Shown here: piece after piece, positions 1 through 9,068 of the stretch
Numbering within the stretch: the first letter of the stretch is position 1
How the letters are laid out: each line of letters starts with the position of its first letter
DNA from: Ancylobacter sp. WKF20
GTDB lineage: Bacteria > Pseudomonadota > Alphaproteobacteria > Rhizobiales > Xanthobacteraceae
NCBI RefSeq assembly: GCF_029760895.1
Contig: NZ_CP121679.1
Location: 2,680,001 to 2,744,000 of the forward strand
Reading direction: 5' to 3'
Length of the DNA: 64,000 nt
Position numbers and translations under genes: made by a program
The notes under the pieces: generated by a model
Database searches by the model: none
What the model was told of the DNA's origin: nothing
Seen by the model: only the letters and a program-made list of their open reading frames with translations

Positions 1-157
1 AGGAAGCGGTGAATTGCAAGTTCTCGAATTTGAGCCAGACCTCGGCGCCGAGCTTCTGCGACAGCGTCTCGGAGTGGACGAAGGGCGTCTGCGGCACCGC
101 GCCGGCGATCCGCGCCGCCGCTGCTTCCACATCGCTCAAGGTAACGTCAAAGGGCAT
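1..157 (-). CDS. ilvA: Threonine ammonia-lyase (5' end only)
   Basis: Only the first ~52 codons are in the window; the gene runs off the left edge. Reading the minus strand from the ATG at 157 gives MPFDVTLSDVEAAAARIAG followed by QTPFVHSETLS and LKFENLQFTAS. This is the N-terminus of the PLP-dependent threonine/serine dehydratase family, just before the lysine that binds PLP (the expected SFK falls outside). The enzyme deaminates threonine to 2-oxobutanoate, either for isoleucine synthesis or for catabolism. Because the C-terminus is missing I cannot tell whether it has a regulatory ACT domain. It diverges from the DUF1254 gene. Confidence 0.8.
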   Translation of the reverse strand, partial: MPFDVTLSDVEAAAARIAGAVPQTPFVHSETLSQKLGAEVWLKFENLQFTAS

Positions 158-380
158 GATGGCCTGGGCACCTGTGTTTGGCGCGCAGCCTAGCGGTCTC
201 AGTGCTCCGGTCCTAGTGCCCCAATGCGGGGCAGCCTTGCACCGGCCACCCGTGGCACGCCGACACGGCGCGCCGCCCTCAGATACCGCAGGGCATCTGC
301 TGTAATTCTTCAACAATACGCCGTAATCCTGCGCACGGTAGCTTTCCCTCTCTGTCCGATCCGGCGCCAAGGAGTTCCCC

Positions 381-1829
381 GTGCTCAACCGTCGCGACCT
401 GCTTCGCACCACCGCCGCCACCGCCCTCGTCCCGACGCTTGCCGCGGCCGGCCTTTCCGGCCCAGCTCTGGCCGAGACCGCGCCGGGCGCGACGCAGCCG
501 AGCCTGCGGCAGATCGCGGCCGCCGGCTTCATCTACGGCCTGCCGCTGGTGATGAATTACGGCGTCATGTTCGACTATGTGCTGGACCCCAAGTCCGGTC
601 AGTGGAAGGCGCCGTTCAACACGATCAGCAACGAGGCGCGGGTCTTCACCTATCGCGACACCTCGATTGTCACGCCGAACAGCGACACGCCCTATTCCAT
701 GGCGTGGCTGGATCTGCGGGCGGAACCGATGGTGGTCACCGTGCCGCCGGTCGATCCCAAGCGCTATGTCTCCGTGCAGTTCGTCGACGGGAATACTTAC
801 AATTACGGTTATGCCGGCAGCCGGACGACGGGCAATGGCGGCGGCACCTACATGGTGGTGGGCCCGCGCTGGTTCGGCCGCACCCCGCCCGGCATTGATG
901 GGGTGTTCCGGTCGTCGACCTTCTTCTCGCTGGTGATCTTCCGCACCCAGCTGTTCGACGCGGGCGATCTGGACAATGTGAAGAAGGTGCAGGCCGGCTA
1001 TCAGCTGCGCCCGCTCAGCACCTTCCTCGGCACGGGCGAGCCCAAGCCTGCCCAGCATTTCCGCTACCCGGCCTTCTCCAAGGACCGGCTCGACCAGGAA
1101 TTCTTCGCCTATCTCGACTTCGCCCTGCGCGCCGCCCCGGCCCGGCCGGAGGAACGCTGGATCCGCGAGCAGCTGAAGCGCATCGGCGTCGGGCCGGAGC
1201 GTGGCTTCCGCGTGCATGAAATGGCCGAGGCGGATCAGGCAGAGATCGTCGCCGGGCTGAAGGACGGGCAGGCGCGTCTGGAAGAGGCCCTCGCCAAGAT
1301 CGGCACGGATGTGAATGGCTGGCGCATCGGTTCGGAATTCGGCGATGCCGAGTTCTTCCATGGCGACTGGCTGCTGCGCGCCGCCGCCGCCAAGCTCGGC
1401 ATTTACGGCAATGACGCCGCCGAGGCGGTCTACCCGGCCGCCCGCACCGACAAGGACGGCCAGCCGCTCGACGGCTCCAAGCACCGCTACACGCTGACCT
1501 TCCCGAAGGACGGTCTGCCGCCGGTCAACGCCTTCTGGTCGGTGACCATGTATGACGGCAACACCCAGCTTCTCATCAAGAACCCGATCGACCGCTACCT
1601 CATCAATTCGCCGATGCTGCCGTCGCTGAAGACCAATGCGGACGGCTCGGTGACGCTCTACATCCAGAAGGACTCCCCTGGCGCGGACAAGCAGGCCAAC
1701 TGGCTGCCGGCGCCGGACGGGCCGATCTATCTGGTCATGCGCCTCTACTGGCCGAAGACCGGCAACCCCTCCATCCTGCCGGCCGGCAAGGGCACCTGGC
1801 AGCCGCCGGGCATCGTCCGCGTCGCCTGA
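381..1829 (+). CDS. Tat-exported DUF1254/DUF1214 domain protein
   Basis: 482 aa, GTG start at 381 preceded by AAGGAG at ~370. The N-terminus NRRDLLRTTAATALVP followed by a hydrophobic run and ALA is a twin-arginine signal peptide (RR at residues 4-5), so export to the periplasm is expected. The mature part matches the two-domain architecture of DUF1254 (about residues 60-190, containing TYRDTSIVTPNSDTPYS) and DUF1214 (about 350-465, containing FWSVTMYDGNTQLLIKNPI). Full length for the family. The biochemical role of these proteins is not established. It stands alone between ilvA and the COG0523 gene and is followed by a hairpin. Confidence 0.85.
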   Translation: MLNRRDLLRTTAATALVPTLAAAGLSGPALAETAPGATQPSLRQIAAAGFIYGLPLVMNYGVMFDYVLDPKSGQWKAPFNTISNEARVFTYRDTSIVTPNSDTPYSMAWLDLRAEPMVVTVPPVDPKRYVSVQFVDGNTYNYGYAGSRTTGNGGGTYMVVGPRWFGRTPPGIDGVFRSSTFFSLVIFRTQLFDAGDLDNVKKVQAGYQLRPLSTFLGTGEPKPAQHFRYPAFSKDRLDQEFFAYLDFALRAAPARPEERWIREQLKRIGVGPERGFRVHEMAEADQAEIVAGLKDGQARLEEALAKIGTDVNGWRIGSEFGDAEFFHGDWLLRAAAAKLGIYGNDAAEAVYPAARTDKDGQPLDGSKHRYTLTFPKDGLPPVNAFWSVTMYDGNTQLLIKNPIDRYLINSPMLPSLKTNADGSVTLYIQKDSPGADKQANWLPAPDGPIYLVMRLYWPKTGNPSILPAGKGTWQPPGIVRVA

Positions 1830-1853
1830 TCCTCAGGCCTATCGACCCGTTCA

Positions 1854-1877
1854 AACGGCGCCGGAGACGGCGCCGTT
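1854..1877 (+). terminator. Hairpin after the DUF1254 gene
   Basis: AACGGCGCC, a 6-nt loop (GGAGAC), then GGCGCCGTT form a perfect 9-bp stem 25 nt after the stop codon. Only CTCGTT follows rather than a T-run, so it is a weak intrinsic terminator or an mRNA 3' end stabiliser. Confidence 0.45.
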
Positions 1878-1923
1878 CTCGTTGGTGGCGCGCGCGGGGC
1901 TTGCCCGACCGGCCCATCCATGA

Positions 1924-1946
1924 GAAATGATACATTGTATCAGTTA
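1924..1946 (+). promoter_or_regulatory. Zur-box-like operator
   Basis: The core TGATACA-T-TGTATCA (1928-1942) is a perfect 7-1-7 palindrome preceded by GAAA. Alphaproteobacterial Zur boxes are about 23-bp AT-rich palindromes with the same 7-1-7 arrangement (consensus close to GAAATGTTATA-N-TATAACATTTC). It ends 23 bp before the ATG of a COG0523 gene, a classic zinc-starvation gene. Zur binding is an inference; the palindrome is seen directly. Confidence 0.6.
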
Positions 1947-1965
1947 CTCTCTGGAGCGCGCATCC

Positions 1966-3180
1966 ATGTCCGACCAACGCCTTCCGGTCACCGTGCTGTC
2001 CGGCTTCCTCGGCGCGGGCAAGACCACCCTGCTGAACCATGTTCTCGCCAATCGCGAGGGGATGCGGGTCGCCGTCATCGTCAACGACATGTCCGAAGTG
2101 AACATCGACGCCGAGCTGGTGCGCTCGGGCGGGGCGAACCTGTCGCAGACCGAGGAAAAGCTGGTCGAAATGACCAATGGCTGCATCTGCTGCACCCTGC
2201 GCGACGATCTTCTCGCCGAGGTACGGCGCCTCGCCGGCGAGGGACGGTTCGATTATCTGCTGATCGAATCCACCGGCATCGCCGAGCCGCTTCCCGTCGC
2301 CGCCACCTTCGAGTTCCGCGACGAGGAGGGCTTCTCGCTCTCCGACCTCGCCCGGCTTGACACCATGGTGACGGTGGTCGACGCGGCGAGCCTACTGCGC
2401 GATTTCGGCTCGCGCGACTTCCTGCGCGACCGCGGCGAGACGGCGGGCGAGGAGGATCACCGCACGCTGGTCGATCTCATCACCGACCAGATCGAGTTCG
2501 CCGACGTCATCGTGCTCAACAAGATCTCGGAAGTCCCCGCCGCCCGCCGGCATGAGGTGCGCGGCGTGGTGAAGGCGCTGAACCCGGATGCGCGGATCAT
2601 CGAGACCGATTTCGCCCATGTTCCGCTCAAGGATATTCTTGGCACCGGGCGCTTCGACTTCGAGAAGGCCCATGAGCACCCGACCTGGTACAAGGAGCTG
2701 AACGGCTTCCGCGACCATGTGCCGGAGAGCGAGGAATACGGCGTCTCCAGCTTCGTCTACCGCGCGCGCCGGCCGTTCCACCCCGAGAAGTTCAACGCCT
2801 TCCTCGCCCAGACATGGCCCGGCCTCGTGCGCGCCAAGGGGCTGTTCTGGCTCGCCACCCGCCCGCGCCGCGTCGGTGAGATGTCGCTCGCCGGCGCCAT
2901 CTGCCGCACCGGCTCCATCGGCCAGTGGTGGGCGGCGATCCCGACCGAGCACTGGCCGACGCAGCCCGACTGGCGCTCCTGGCTGCGCCAGCACTGGACG
3001 CCCGGCTATGGCGACCGGCGGCAGGAACTCGTCTTCATCGGGGTCAATCTCGACGAGGGCGCCATCCGCGCGGCGCTGGACGAGTGCCTCGTCGGCCCGC
3101 GCTCACCGCGCGATTTCGATGCGACCGCCTTCACCCATTTGCCGGACCCGTTCCCGAGCTGGGAGCGCGTGCCGGCCTGA
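1966..3180 (+). CDS. COG0523 GTPase metallochaperone (CobW/ZigA type)
   Basis: 404 aa G3E-family P-loop GTPase. GFLGAGKTT (residues 13-21) is the Walker A motif, NGCICC (CxCC at 73-76) is the family metal-binding motif, LNKIS is the guanine-specificity region, and a CobW C-terminal domain follows (about 270-390). An in-frame ATG 39 nt upstream lies inside the palindromic operator, so I take the ATG at 1966, which follows GGAG. The Zur-like box suggests a zinc-allocation role under zinc starvation, as for ZigA/YeiR/ZagA, rather than a cobalamin role; no cob genes are nearby. Confidence 0.85.
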   Translation: MSDQRLPVTVLSGFLGAGKTTLLNHVLANREGMRVAVIVNDMSEVNIDAELVRSGGANLSQTEEKLVEMTNGCICCTLRDDLLAEVRRLAGEGRFDYLLIESTGIAEPLPVAATFEFRDEEGFSLSDLARLDTMVTVVDAASLLRDFGSRDFLRDRGETAGEEDHRTLVDLITDQIEFADVIVLNKISEVPAARRHEVRGVVKALNPDARIIETDFAHVPLKDILGTGRFDFEKAHEHPTWYKELNGFRDHVPESEEYGVSSFVYRARRPFHPEKFNAFLAQTWPGLVRAKGLFWLATRPRRVGEMSLAGAICRTGSIGQWWAAIPTEHWPTQPDWRSWLRQHWTPGYGDRRQELVFIGVNLDEGAIRAALDECLVGPRSPRDFDATAFTHLPDPFPSWERVPA

Positions 3181-3186
3181 CCAAGG

Positions 3187-3936
3187 CTAGATCAGCCGCA
3201 TGCCGCGTAGGCTGGCATGGCCGTCCTTGCCGACAATGATGTGGTCATGCACCTCGATGCCGAGGGGCTTGGCCACATCAATGATCGTCTTGGTCATCTG
3301 GATGTCGGCATTGGAGGGGGTCGGGTCGCCGCTCGGGTGGTTGTGGACGAGGATCACCGCGCTCGCCGCCAGTTCCAGCGCGCGCTTAACCACCTCGCGC
3401 GGATAGACCGGCGTGTGGTCCACGGTGCCGCGCTGCTGCACCTCGTCGAGAATGAGCTGATTGCGCTTGTCGAGGAACAGGATGCGGAACTGCTCCTTCT
3501 CGGCGAAGGCCATCGACGCCCGGCAATGCGCCAGCACCGCGCTCCAGGAGGACAGAACCGGGCGCCCGCGCATGCCCTCGCGCGTGACGCGCTCGACCGA
3601 GGCGGCGACGATCTTGAACTCGGTGATGATCGCCTCGCCCACGCCCTTCACCTCGCGCAGGCGCTGGGGCGTCGCGGTGATGACCTCGGCGAAGGAGCCG
3701 AAGCGCTCGATCAGCCGCTTGGCGAGCGGCTTCACATCGGCGCGCGGGACGGCGCGGAACAGCACCAGTTCCAGCATCTCGTAATCGGCCAGCGCCTCCG
3801 CCCCCGCCTGGCGGAAGCGTTCGCGCAGCCTTTCGCGATGGCCGACGAAATGAGGCGACGTGTCGGAGAGCGCCGAATCCGCGAAGCCGTCACCGGCCGC
3901 AGCCGTGAGCGCCTCCTCATCCAGCCGCTTCCCCAT
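3187..3936 (-). CDS. radC: RadC-family JAB domain protein
   Basis: 249 aa. The N-terminal half carries a helix-hairpin-helix-like segment ([12 protein letters not shown]). The C-terminal MPN/JAB domain has the metalloprotease-like motif [14 protein letters not shown] (HxH...D zinc ligands) and ends [19 protein letters not shown]. The family is annotated as DNA repair but its molecular activity is unsettled. I start it at the ATG at 3936 (MGKRLDEE); an upstream in-frame extension would overlap map by ~60 nt. It follows map on the same strand with 17 nt between them, a common alphaproteobacterial arrangement. Confidence 0.9.
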   Translation of the reverse strand: MGKRLDEEALTAAAGDGFADSALSDTSPHFVGHRERLRERFRQAGAEALADYEMLELVLFRAVPRADVKPLAKRLIERFGSFAEVITATPQRLREVKGVGEAIITEFKIVAASVERVTREGMRGRPVLSSWSAVLAHCRASMAFAEKEQFRILFLDKRNQLILDEVQQRGTVDHTPVYPREVVKRALELAASAVILVHNHPSGDPTPSNADIQMTKTIIDVAKPLGIEVHDHIIVGKDGHASLRGMRLI

Positions 3937-3953
3937 CCAGCCCCCCGACCGGC

Positions 3954-4781
3954 TTACCCGTTGCTGAAAATCGGCTTGTGATACCCCTTGGGCGAGAGCG
4001 TGAAGATCTCGCACCCGGTCTGCGTCACCCCCACCGCATGCTCGAACTGCGCCGAGAGCGAGCGGTCGCGCGTCACCGCCGTCCAGCCATCGGACAGCAC
4101 TTTCACATGCGGTCGGCCGAGATTGATCATCGGCTCGATGGTGAAGATCATGCCCGGCAGCAATTCCGGCCCCTCGCCGCGCCGGCCGACATGCACGATG
4201 TTCGGCTCGTCATGGAAGAGCTGGCCGACGCCATGGCCGCAGAAGTCGCGCACCACGCTCATATGCAGCGGCTCGACGAAATCCTGGATCGCCGCGCCGA
4301 TGTCGCCGACATGATTGCCCGGCCGCACCTCGGCGATGCCGCGCATCATGGCCTCATAGGTCACGTCCAGCAGCCGTTCGGCCCGGCGCGGAATCTCGCC
4401 CACCGGGAACATGCGGCTCGAATCGCCGTACCAGCCATCGACGATCAGCGTCACGTCGACATTGACGATGTCGCCCTCGCGCAGAGGCTTGTCGTTGGGA
4501 ATGCCGTGGCAGACCACGTGATTAATCGAGGTGCAGGTGGACTTGCGGTAGCCGCGATACATCAGCGTCGCCGGCAGCGCGTTGTTGTCCATGGCGAATT
4601 CGAAGACGGCGGCGTCGATGGCATCGGTCGAGATGCCCGGCTGCACCATCTCGTGCACGAGGTCGAGCGCCTCGGCGGCCAGTTGGCCGGCCTTGCGCAT
4701 TCCGGCGAAGCCCTCAGGCCCGTGCAGCTTGATATGGCCGGTCTTGCGCAGCGGCGCGCCCGCGGCCTCCACATAACTCAT
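3954..4781 (-). CDS. map: Type I methionine aminopeptidase
   Basis: 275 aa, starting [15 protein letters not shown]. It removes the initiator methionine from nascent proteins and is a two-metal pita-bread enzyme. Landmarks: [32 protein letters not shown] (Asp ligands), [12 protein letters not shown] (His ligand) and TIEPMINLG (Glu ligand). The start at 4781 matches the family length; upstream in-frame sequence is not conserved in style. It is probably co-transcribed with radC downstream. Confidence 0.95.
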   Translation of the reverse strand: MSYVEAAGAPLRKTGHIKLHGPEGFAGMRKAGQLAAEALDLVHEMVQPGISTDAIDAAVFEFAMDNNALPATLMYRGYRKSTCTSINHVVCHGIPNDKPLREGDIVNVDVTLIVDGWYGDSSRMFPVGEIPRRAERLLDVTYEAMMRGIAEVRPGNHVGDIGAAIQDFVEPLHMSVVRDFCGHGVGQLFHDEPNIVHVGRRGEGPELLPGMIFTIEPMINLGRPHVKVLSDGWTAVTRDRSLSAQFEHAVGVTQTGCEIFTLSPKGYHKPIFSNG

Positions 4782-4903
4782 GATCGAACGTCCAGTCCTG
4801 AAGCTTTTCCGAATGTAAGCGATCCGCGCCCGCACGCAAGGAAAGGGCGCGTGAGCGAGGCCCCGTCGGGCTGGGCTCCGCGGCGGCGGGTCGCCTTTGG
4901 CGC

Positions 4904-6076
4904 CTAGCCAAGCACCTTCGCCATATGCACCAGCCGGCGATCGGGGAGCTGCTCCACCCGCTCGATGACGAAGCCCTTGCGCCGATACCACTGAATATTG
5001 ACCGAGAGCGGCTCGCCGGTATAAAGTCGCGCCGTGGTGCGCCCGAGCGCCCGCGCCCGCGCCTCGCCGGCGGTAAGCAGCGCATTGCCGAGCCCGCTGC
5101 CCTGCGCCGTCGGCGCGGTGGCCACGCTGTCGATCAGCAGATCATCCGGCCGGGCGTGCAGGATCAGCACGCCGTCGAGCCCCGCCCGGCCCTCCGCCGC
5201 GCCGTCGGCCACCCACACCTCGCGGGTGCGCAGCACGTCCTTATAGTCCCAGAGCAGCGGCACCGGCTCGACGCCGAGCAGGATGCGGTTGCGGGCATAG
5301 GCCGCCTGCTGCACCGCTTCGATGGCGGGAAGATCGTCGGTCGTCGCGCGCCTCAGCGTGCGGCCCTCGGCCTCCAGCCGGTCGGCATTGAACACGCCGA
5401 GCGCCACGCGCTGGGTGCCGGCCGCGTCGAAATTCTCCGCCGCCAGCCAGCTCTCGAAGCCGATCGCGACCTGCGGCCATTCCTCGGCCAGCATGGAGAA
5501 CCAGGCCGTGTCACGGTTGCGGCCCTTGACGATCATGTGGTGGCGAAAGAGCCCCTCGAAGCGGAAGCCATAGCGTTCCGCCGCGCGCCGCGAGGGGGCG
5601 TTGAGCGCGTTGCACTTCCACTCATAACGGCGATAGCCCAGCGTCTCCAGCGCATGGCGGGCCATCAGATACATCGTCTCGGTGCCGGCCGGGGTCTTCA
5701 TCAGCGCGGGCGTGTAGAGAATGTGCCCGACCTCGATGGAGCGGTTGGGCGGGTCGATGCGCAGATAGGTCGCGTGGCCGACCGCCCGGCCGCTCGCCTT
5801 GTCGACGATGGCGAAGAGCAGCGGATCGTCCTTGGCGGCCGCCGCCGCGTAATAGCTCTCGAAGGCGGCGTAGTCGGGATAGGGCCCGTTGGGCAGATAG
5901 GCCCAGATCGCCGCCGATTCCGGCCCGTGCGTCGCCGGGAAAAGCTCGGGCGCGTGGGTCGCCACCTCGAACGGCACGAGGTCGACAAGCGTGCCGGGGA
6001 TCACCGCGCGCGCCGGGCGCGGGGCCGGCACCGTGTCCACCACTGCGCCCAAAGGCAGGCTCATCTCATCCGCCAC
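4904..6076 (-). CDS. Double-GNAT fusion acetyltransferase
   Basis: 390 aa with two acetyltransferase domains in one chain. Residues ~25-200 resemble RimJ/RimL-type GNATs (EVGHILYTPALMKTPAGTE, WKCNALNAPSRRAAERYGF). Residues ~215-390 form a second GNAT with an acetyl-CoA loop (DSVATAPTAQGSGLGNALL) and a typical C-terminal RRKGF. Substrates are unknown. No frameshift or stop separates the halves. The start is at 6076 (MADEMSLP) or four codons later. It lies upstream of map on the same strand with ~120 bp between, and diverges from the aminotransferase. Confidence 0.8.
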   Translation of the reverse strand: MADEMSLPLGAVVDTVPAPRPARAVIPGTLVDLVPFEVATHAPELFPATHGPESAAIWAYLPNGPYPDYAAFESYYAAAAAKDDPLLFAIVDKASGRAVGHATYLRIDPPNRSIEVGHILYTPALMKTPAGTETMYLMARHALETLGYRRYEWKCNALNAPSRRAAERYGFRFEGLFRHHMIVKGRNRDTAWFSMLAEEWPQVAIGFESWLAAENFDAAGTQRVALGVFNADRLEAEGRTLRRATTDDLPAIEAVQQAAYARNRILLGVEPVPLLWDYKDVLRTREVWVADGAAEGRAGLDGVLILHARPDDLLIDSVATAPTAQGSGLGNALLTAGEARARALGRTTARLYTGEPLSVNIQWYRRKGFVIERVEQLPDRRLVHMAKVLG

Positions 6077-6239
6077 GCGCCGACCTCCACCTCTCCCGGG
6101 AAGCCCAACCGGGGCCGTCGGGCCGCCAGTGCGGCCTTGAAGCCGCGTTCTGTCCGTGGGACAGCTTGGCCAAAATCACAAGTGAATTCTGCCGGTAGCA
6201 TTGCCCGAGGGCATTCGACGAAAGTTACAAGGAGCGAGG

Positions 6240-7445
6240 ATGACGTCCGCCAGCCCCCTTTCACCTCATCCCATCGCCGCCTTTTCGCGCATCGGCGAGG
6301 AGAACGCCTTTGCCGTGCTGGCCCGCGCGGCGGCCCTCTCCGCGCAGGGGCGCGACATCATCAATCTCGGCATCGGCCAACCGGATTTCGCCACGCCCGC
6401 GCACATCGTCGAGGCGGCGGTGAAGGCGCTGCGCGACGGCCATCACGGCTACACGCCCTCCACCGGCATCCAGCCGCTGCGCGAGGCGGTCGCCGCCGAC
6501 ATTCACCGCCGCTTCAACGAGACCATCGACCCCGCCCGCGTGGTCATCGTGCCCGGCGGCAAGGTAACGATGTTCGCCGCCATCCTCATGCTGGGCGAGG
6601 CGGGCGCAGAAATCCTCTATCCCGACCCCGGCTTTCCCATCTACCGCTCGATGATCGAGTTCACCGGCGCGACGCCCATTCCGGTGCCGATCCGCGAGGC
6701 GAACGGCTTCGCCTTCTCGGCGGAGGAAACGCTCGCCCTCATCACCCCGAAGACGCGCCTTCTCATCCTCAACTCGCCCGCCAACCCGACCGGCGGCGTG
6801 ACGCCGAAGGCGGAGATCGACAAGCTGGTGGCCGGCCTTGCCGCTCACCCGCAGGTGGCGATCCTGTCAGACGAGATCTACGACCAGTTCCTGTTCGACG
6901 GGCAGGCCCACACCACCCTGCTCGCCTACCCGGAAATCCGCGACCGGCTGATCCTGCTCAATGGCTGGTCGAAGACCTATGCGATGACCGGCTGGCGGCT
7001 CGGCTGGTCCTATTGGCCGGAGGGGCTGTTCGAGGCGATGCGCAAGCTCGCGGTGAACGCCTGGTCCTGCGTCAACGCACCCGCGCAATTCGCCGCGCTC
7101 GCCGCGCTTACCGGTCCGCAGGACTGCGTCGGCGCCATGCTCGCCGAGTTCGACCGGCGGCGCCATCTTGTCGTGGAAGGGCTGAACGCTCTGCCTGGCG
7201 TGTCCTGCGCCATCCCGAAGGGCGCCTTCTACGCCTTCCCGAACATATCCGGCACCGGCTGGTCCTCGGCCAAGAGACTCGCCGGCGCGCTGCTGGACGA
7301 GGCCGGCGTCGCCACCATTGGCGGGCCGGATTTCGGCGTGCATGGCGAGGGCTATATCCGCCTCTCCTACGCCAATTCGGCGGAGAACATCGCCCGCGCG
7401 CTGGAGCGCATGGGCCATTTCCTCGCCAAGGCCCGCGCGGCATGA
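6240..7445 (+). CDS. PLP-dependent class I/II aminotransferase
   Basis: 401 aa fold-type I aminotransferase. INLGIGQPDF, the NSPANPTGG loop, LSDEIYD (Asp that pairs with PLP), WSKTYAMTGWRLGW (catalytic Lys) and a C-terminal RLSYANS (Arg for carboxylate binding) are all present. Likely an aspartate/aromatic-type enzyme; the donor cannot be fixed from sequence alone. The start at ATG 6240 follows AAGGAGCGAGG closely; an upstream in-frame ATG at 6201 lacks a ribosome site. Its stop overlaps the start of the LprI-like gene, so the two are translationally coupled. Confidence 0.9.
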   Translation: MTSASPLSPHPIAAFSRIGEENAFAVLARAAALSAQGRDIINLGIGQPDFATPAHIVEAAVKALRDGHHGYTPSTGIQPLREAVAADIHRRFNETIDPARVVIVPGGKVTMFAAILMLGEAGAEILYPDPGFPIYRSMIEFTGATPIPVPIREANGFAFSAEETLALITPKTRLLILNSPANPTGGVTPKAEIDKLVAGLAAHPQVAILSDEIYDQFLFDGQAHTTLLAYPEIRDRLILLNGWSKTYAMTGWRLGWSYWPEGLFEAMRKLAVNAWSCVNAPAQFAALAALTGPQDCVGAMLAEFDRRRHLVVEGLNALPGVSCAIPKGAFYAFPNISGTGWSSAKRLAGALLDEAGVATIGGPDFGVHGEGYIRLSYANSAENIARALERMGHFLAKARAA

Positions 7446-8086
7446 GGGGCGCGCTGTTTCTCGGCTTGACCCTTCTCATCTCCCTTCCCGCCCTCGCGCA
7501 GGACAGCGAACCGGCGGCCTGCGTGCGCGGGGAGGGTTCGCCGCGCGTCTATCTCGACTGCCTCAACCGGCGGCAGGATGTGAGCGAGGCGCGGCTTCAG
7601 GCGGCACTCAGCGGCGCCCGCGCTGCCATCGCCGCGCGCGAGGATCTTCAGCCGCCGCAGCGGGCGCGCTGGACCAGCTTGTTCAATGAATCGCAGGAGC
7701 GCTTCACCCATTGGCGCAATTTCGAGTGCCAGAGCATCGCCCCTTATGAGGGCGGCGCCGGGCAAAAGACGGTGGGCGGACGCCTCGGCGGCATCGGCGT
7801 GATCGAGCAGCGGCTCATCTGCTTGGCCACGCTGAATGATAGCCGCGCCGGCGACGTGGAGGCGCGCTACGCCCTGCCCGCCTTCGTGCCGCCCTCGCCC
7901 GGACCTGCCGCCGCGCCCACTGAACCGGTGCCCGTCGCCCCCGCCTCAGGCGCAACGCCCTCCGGCGCGATGCCGCCCGCCAGCGTGCCCAGCATCATGG
8001 CGCCGCCGGTGCCCGACAGCCCGGCGGAGGCACCGCCGCCTTCCGGTCCCGTCCGCATCATCGGCATCCCGCCCACGCAGCCGTGA
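7442..8086 (+). CDS. LprI/DUF1311-type secreted protein
   Basis: 214 aa. Residues 1-20 (MRGALFLGLTLLISLPALAQ) are a Sec signal peptide. Residues ~25-130 carry the cysteine-rich LprI N-terminal pattern (ACVRG...YLDCLNRRQDVSEARL...FECQSIAPYEGG...LICLATL). The last ~80 residues are Pro/Ala-rich low complexity, unlike most family members. LprI of mycobacteria inhibits lysozyme, but many DUF1311 proteins have no known role. ATGA overlap with the aminotransferase (7442-7445) suggests one transcript. Confidence 0.75.
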   Translation: MRGALFLGLTLLISLPALAQDSEPAACVRGEGSPRVYLDCLNRRQDVSEARLQAALSGARAAIAAREDLQPPQRARWTSLFNESQERFTHWRNFECQSIAPYEGGAGQKTVGGRLGGIGVIEQRLICLATLNDSRAGDVEARYALPAFVPPSPGPAAAPTEPVPVAPASGATPSGAMPPASVPSIMAPPVPDSPAEAPPPSGPVRIIGIPPTQP

Positions 8087-8210
8087 GGGGACGGCGCACG
8101 GCCCGCCTCTTGCCGCTCTTGACGGTTCACCCTGCACGTCTCTTGCATGGGCGCGCCGCCGCGCCGGGCGCTATCGCGCGCCCTGCGGCAGAGGAATGTG
8201 GGAGAACGTC

Positions 8211-8972
8211 ATGGATCTCGGACTGAAGGGACTGCGCGCCATCGTCACCGGCGGCACCAAGGGCATCGGCCTTGCCATCGCGGAAACGCTGGCGGGCGAA
8301 GGCTGCCATGTCGCGCTGTGCAGCCGCAACGCGGGCGACGCGGAAGCGACCGCCGCGCGCCTCGCGGAAAAGGGCGTCACCACCTTCGGCGCCGGCGTCG
8401 ATGTGGCCGATGGCGCGGCGCTCGCCGCCTTCGCGGAAGAGGCGGCGGCCAAGTTTGGCGGGCTCGACATCGTCGTCGCCAATGTCAGCGCGCTCTCCAT
8501 CGCCAATGACGAGGAAAGCTGGAAGAAGTGCTTCGACACCGACCTCATGGGCACGGTGCGCCTCGTCAACGCCGCCCTCCCCTTCCTTGAGAAGAGCAGC
8601 GCCGCCTCGATCGTCACCATCTCCTCGGTGTCCGGCCGCGAGATCGACTTCGCCGCCGGGCCCTACGGCACCTTCAAGGCGGCGCTGATCCATTACACGC
8701 AGGGCCTCGCCTACCAGCTCGCGCCGAAGAAGATCCGCGCCAACACGGTCTCGCCCGGCAACACCTATTTCAAGGGCGGCGTGTGGGAGATGATCGAGAA
8801 CGGCAACCCGGCGCTGTTCAAGGAAGCGCTGGCGCTCAACCCGACGGGCCGCATGGCGACGCCGCAGGAAATCGCCAATGGCGTTGCCTTCCTCGCGAGC
8901 CCGGCCGCCAGCTTCGTCTACGGCACCAATCTCGTCATCGACGGCGCGCTGACGCGCGGCGTGCAGTTCTGA
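8211..8972 (+). CDS. SDR-family oxidoreductase
   Basis: 253 aa classical short-chain dehydrogenase/reductase. It shows the cofactor motif TGGTKGIG (residues ~13-20), an NVSALS segment in place of NNAG, the catalytic Ser in SSVSG, and YGTFK (YxxxK). Cytosolic and NAD(P)-dependent. The start at ATG 8211 follows GGGAGAACGTC. The substrate is unknown; placement just before a KDG-kinase-like gene hints at a sugar-acid or polyol substrate, but this is only positional. Confidence 0.85.
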   Translation: MDLGLKGLRAIVTGGTKGIGLAIAETLAGEGCHVALCSRNAGDAEATAARLAEKGVTTFGAGVDVADGAALAAFAEEAAAKFGGLDIVVANVSALSIANDEESWKKCFDTDLMGTVRLVNAALPFLEKSSAASIVTISSVSGREIDFAAGPYGTFKAALIHYTQGLAYQLAPKKIRANTVSPGNTYFKGGVWEMIENGNPALFKEALALNPTGRMATPQEIANGVAFLASPAASFVYGTNLVIDGALTRGVQF

Positions 8973-9068
8973 CGCATTCCCCCGGCGGGCGGCCGCCGGG
9001 GGAACTTGCTCCCCACGGCGAATGGGGCGAGTCTGCCGGCGAATCGAAACGCAAGGCAGGAGGGCGCG

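Noticed and set aside
4925..7441. Long plus-strand frame opposite the GNAT gene and in another frame of the aminotransferase
   Set aside because: Arg/His/Pro-rich shadow. Only its last 215 codons (7442-8086) are real, as the LprI-like protein.
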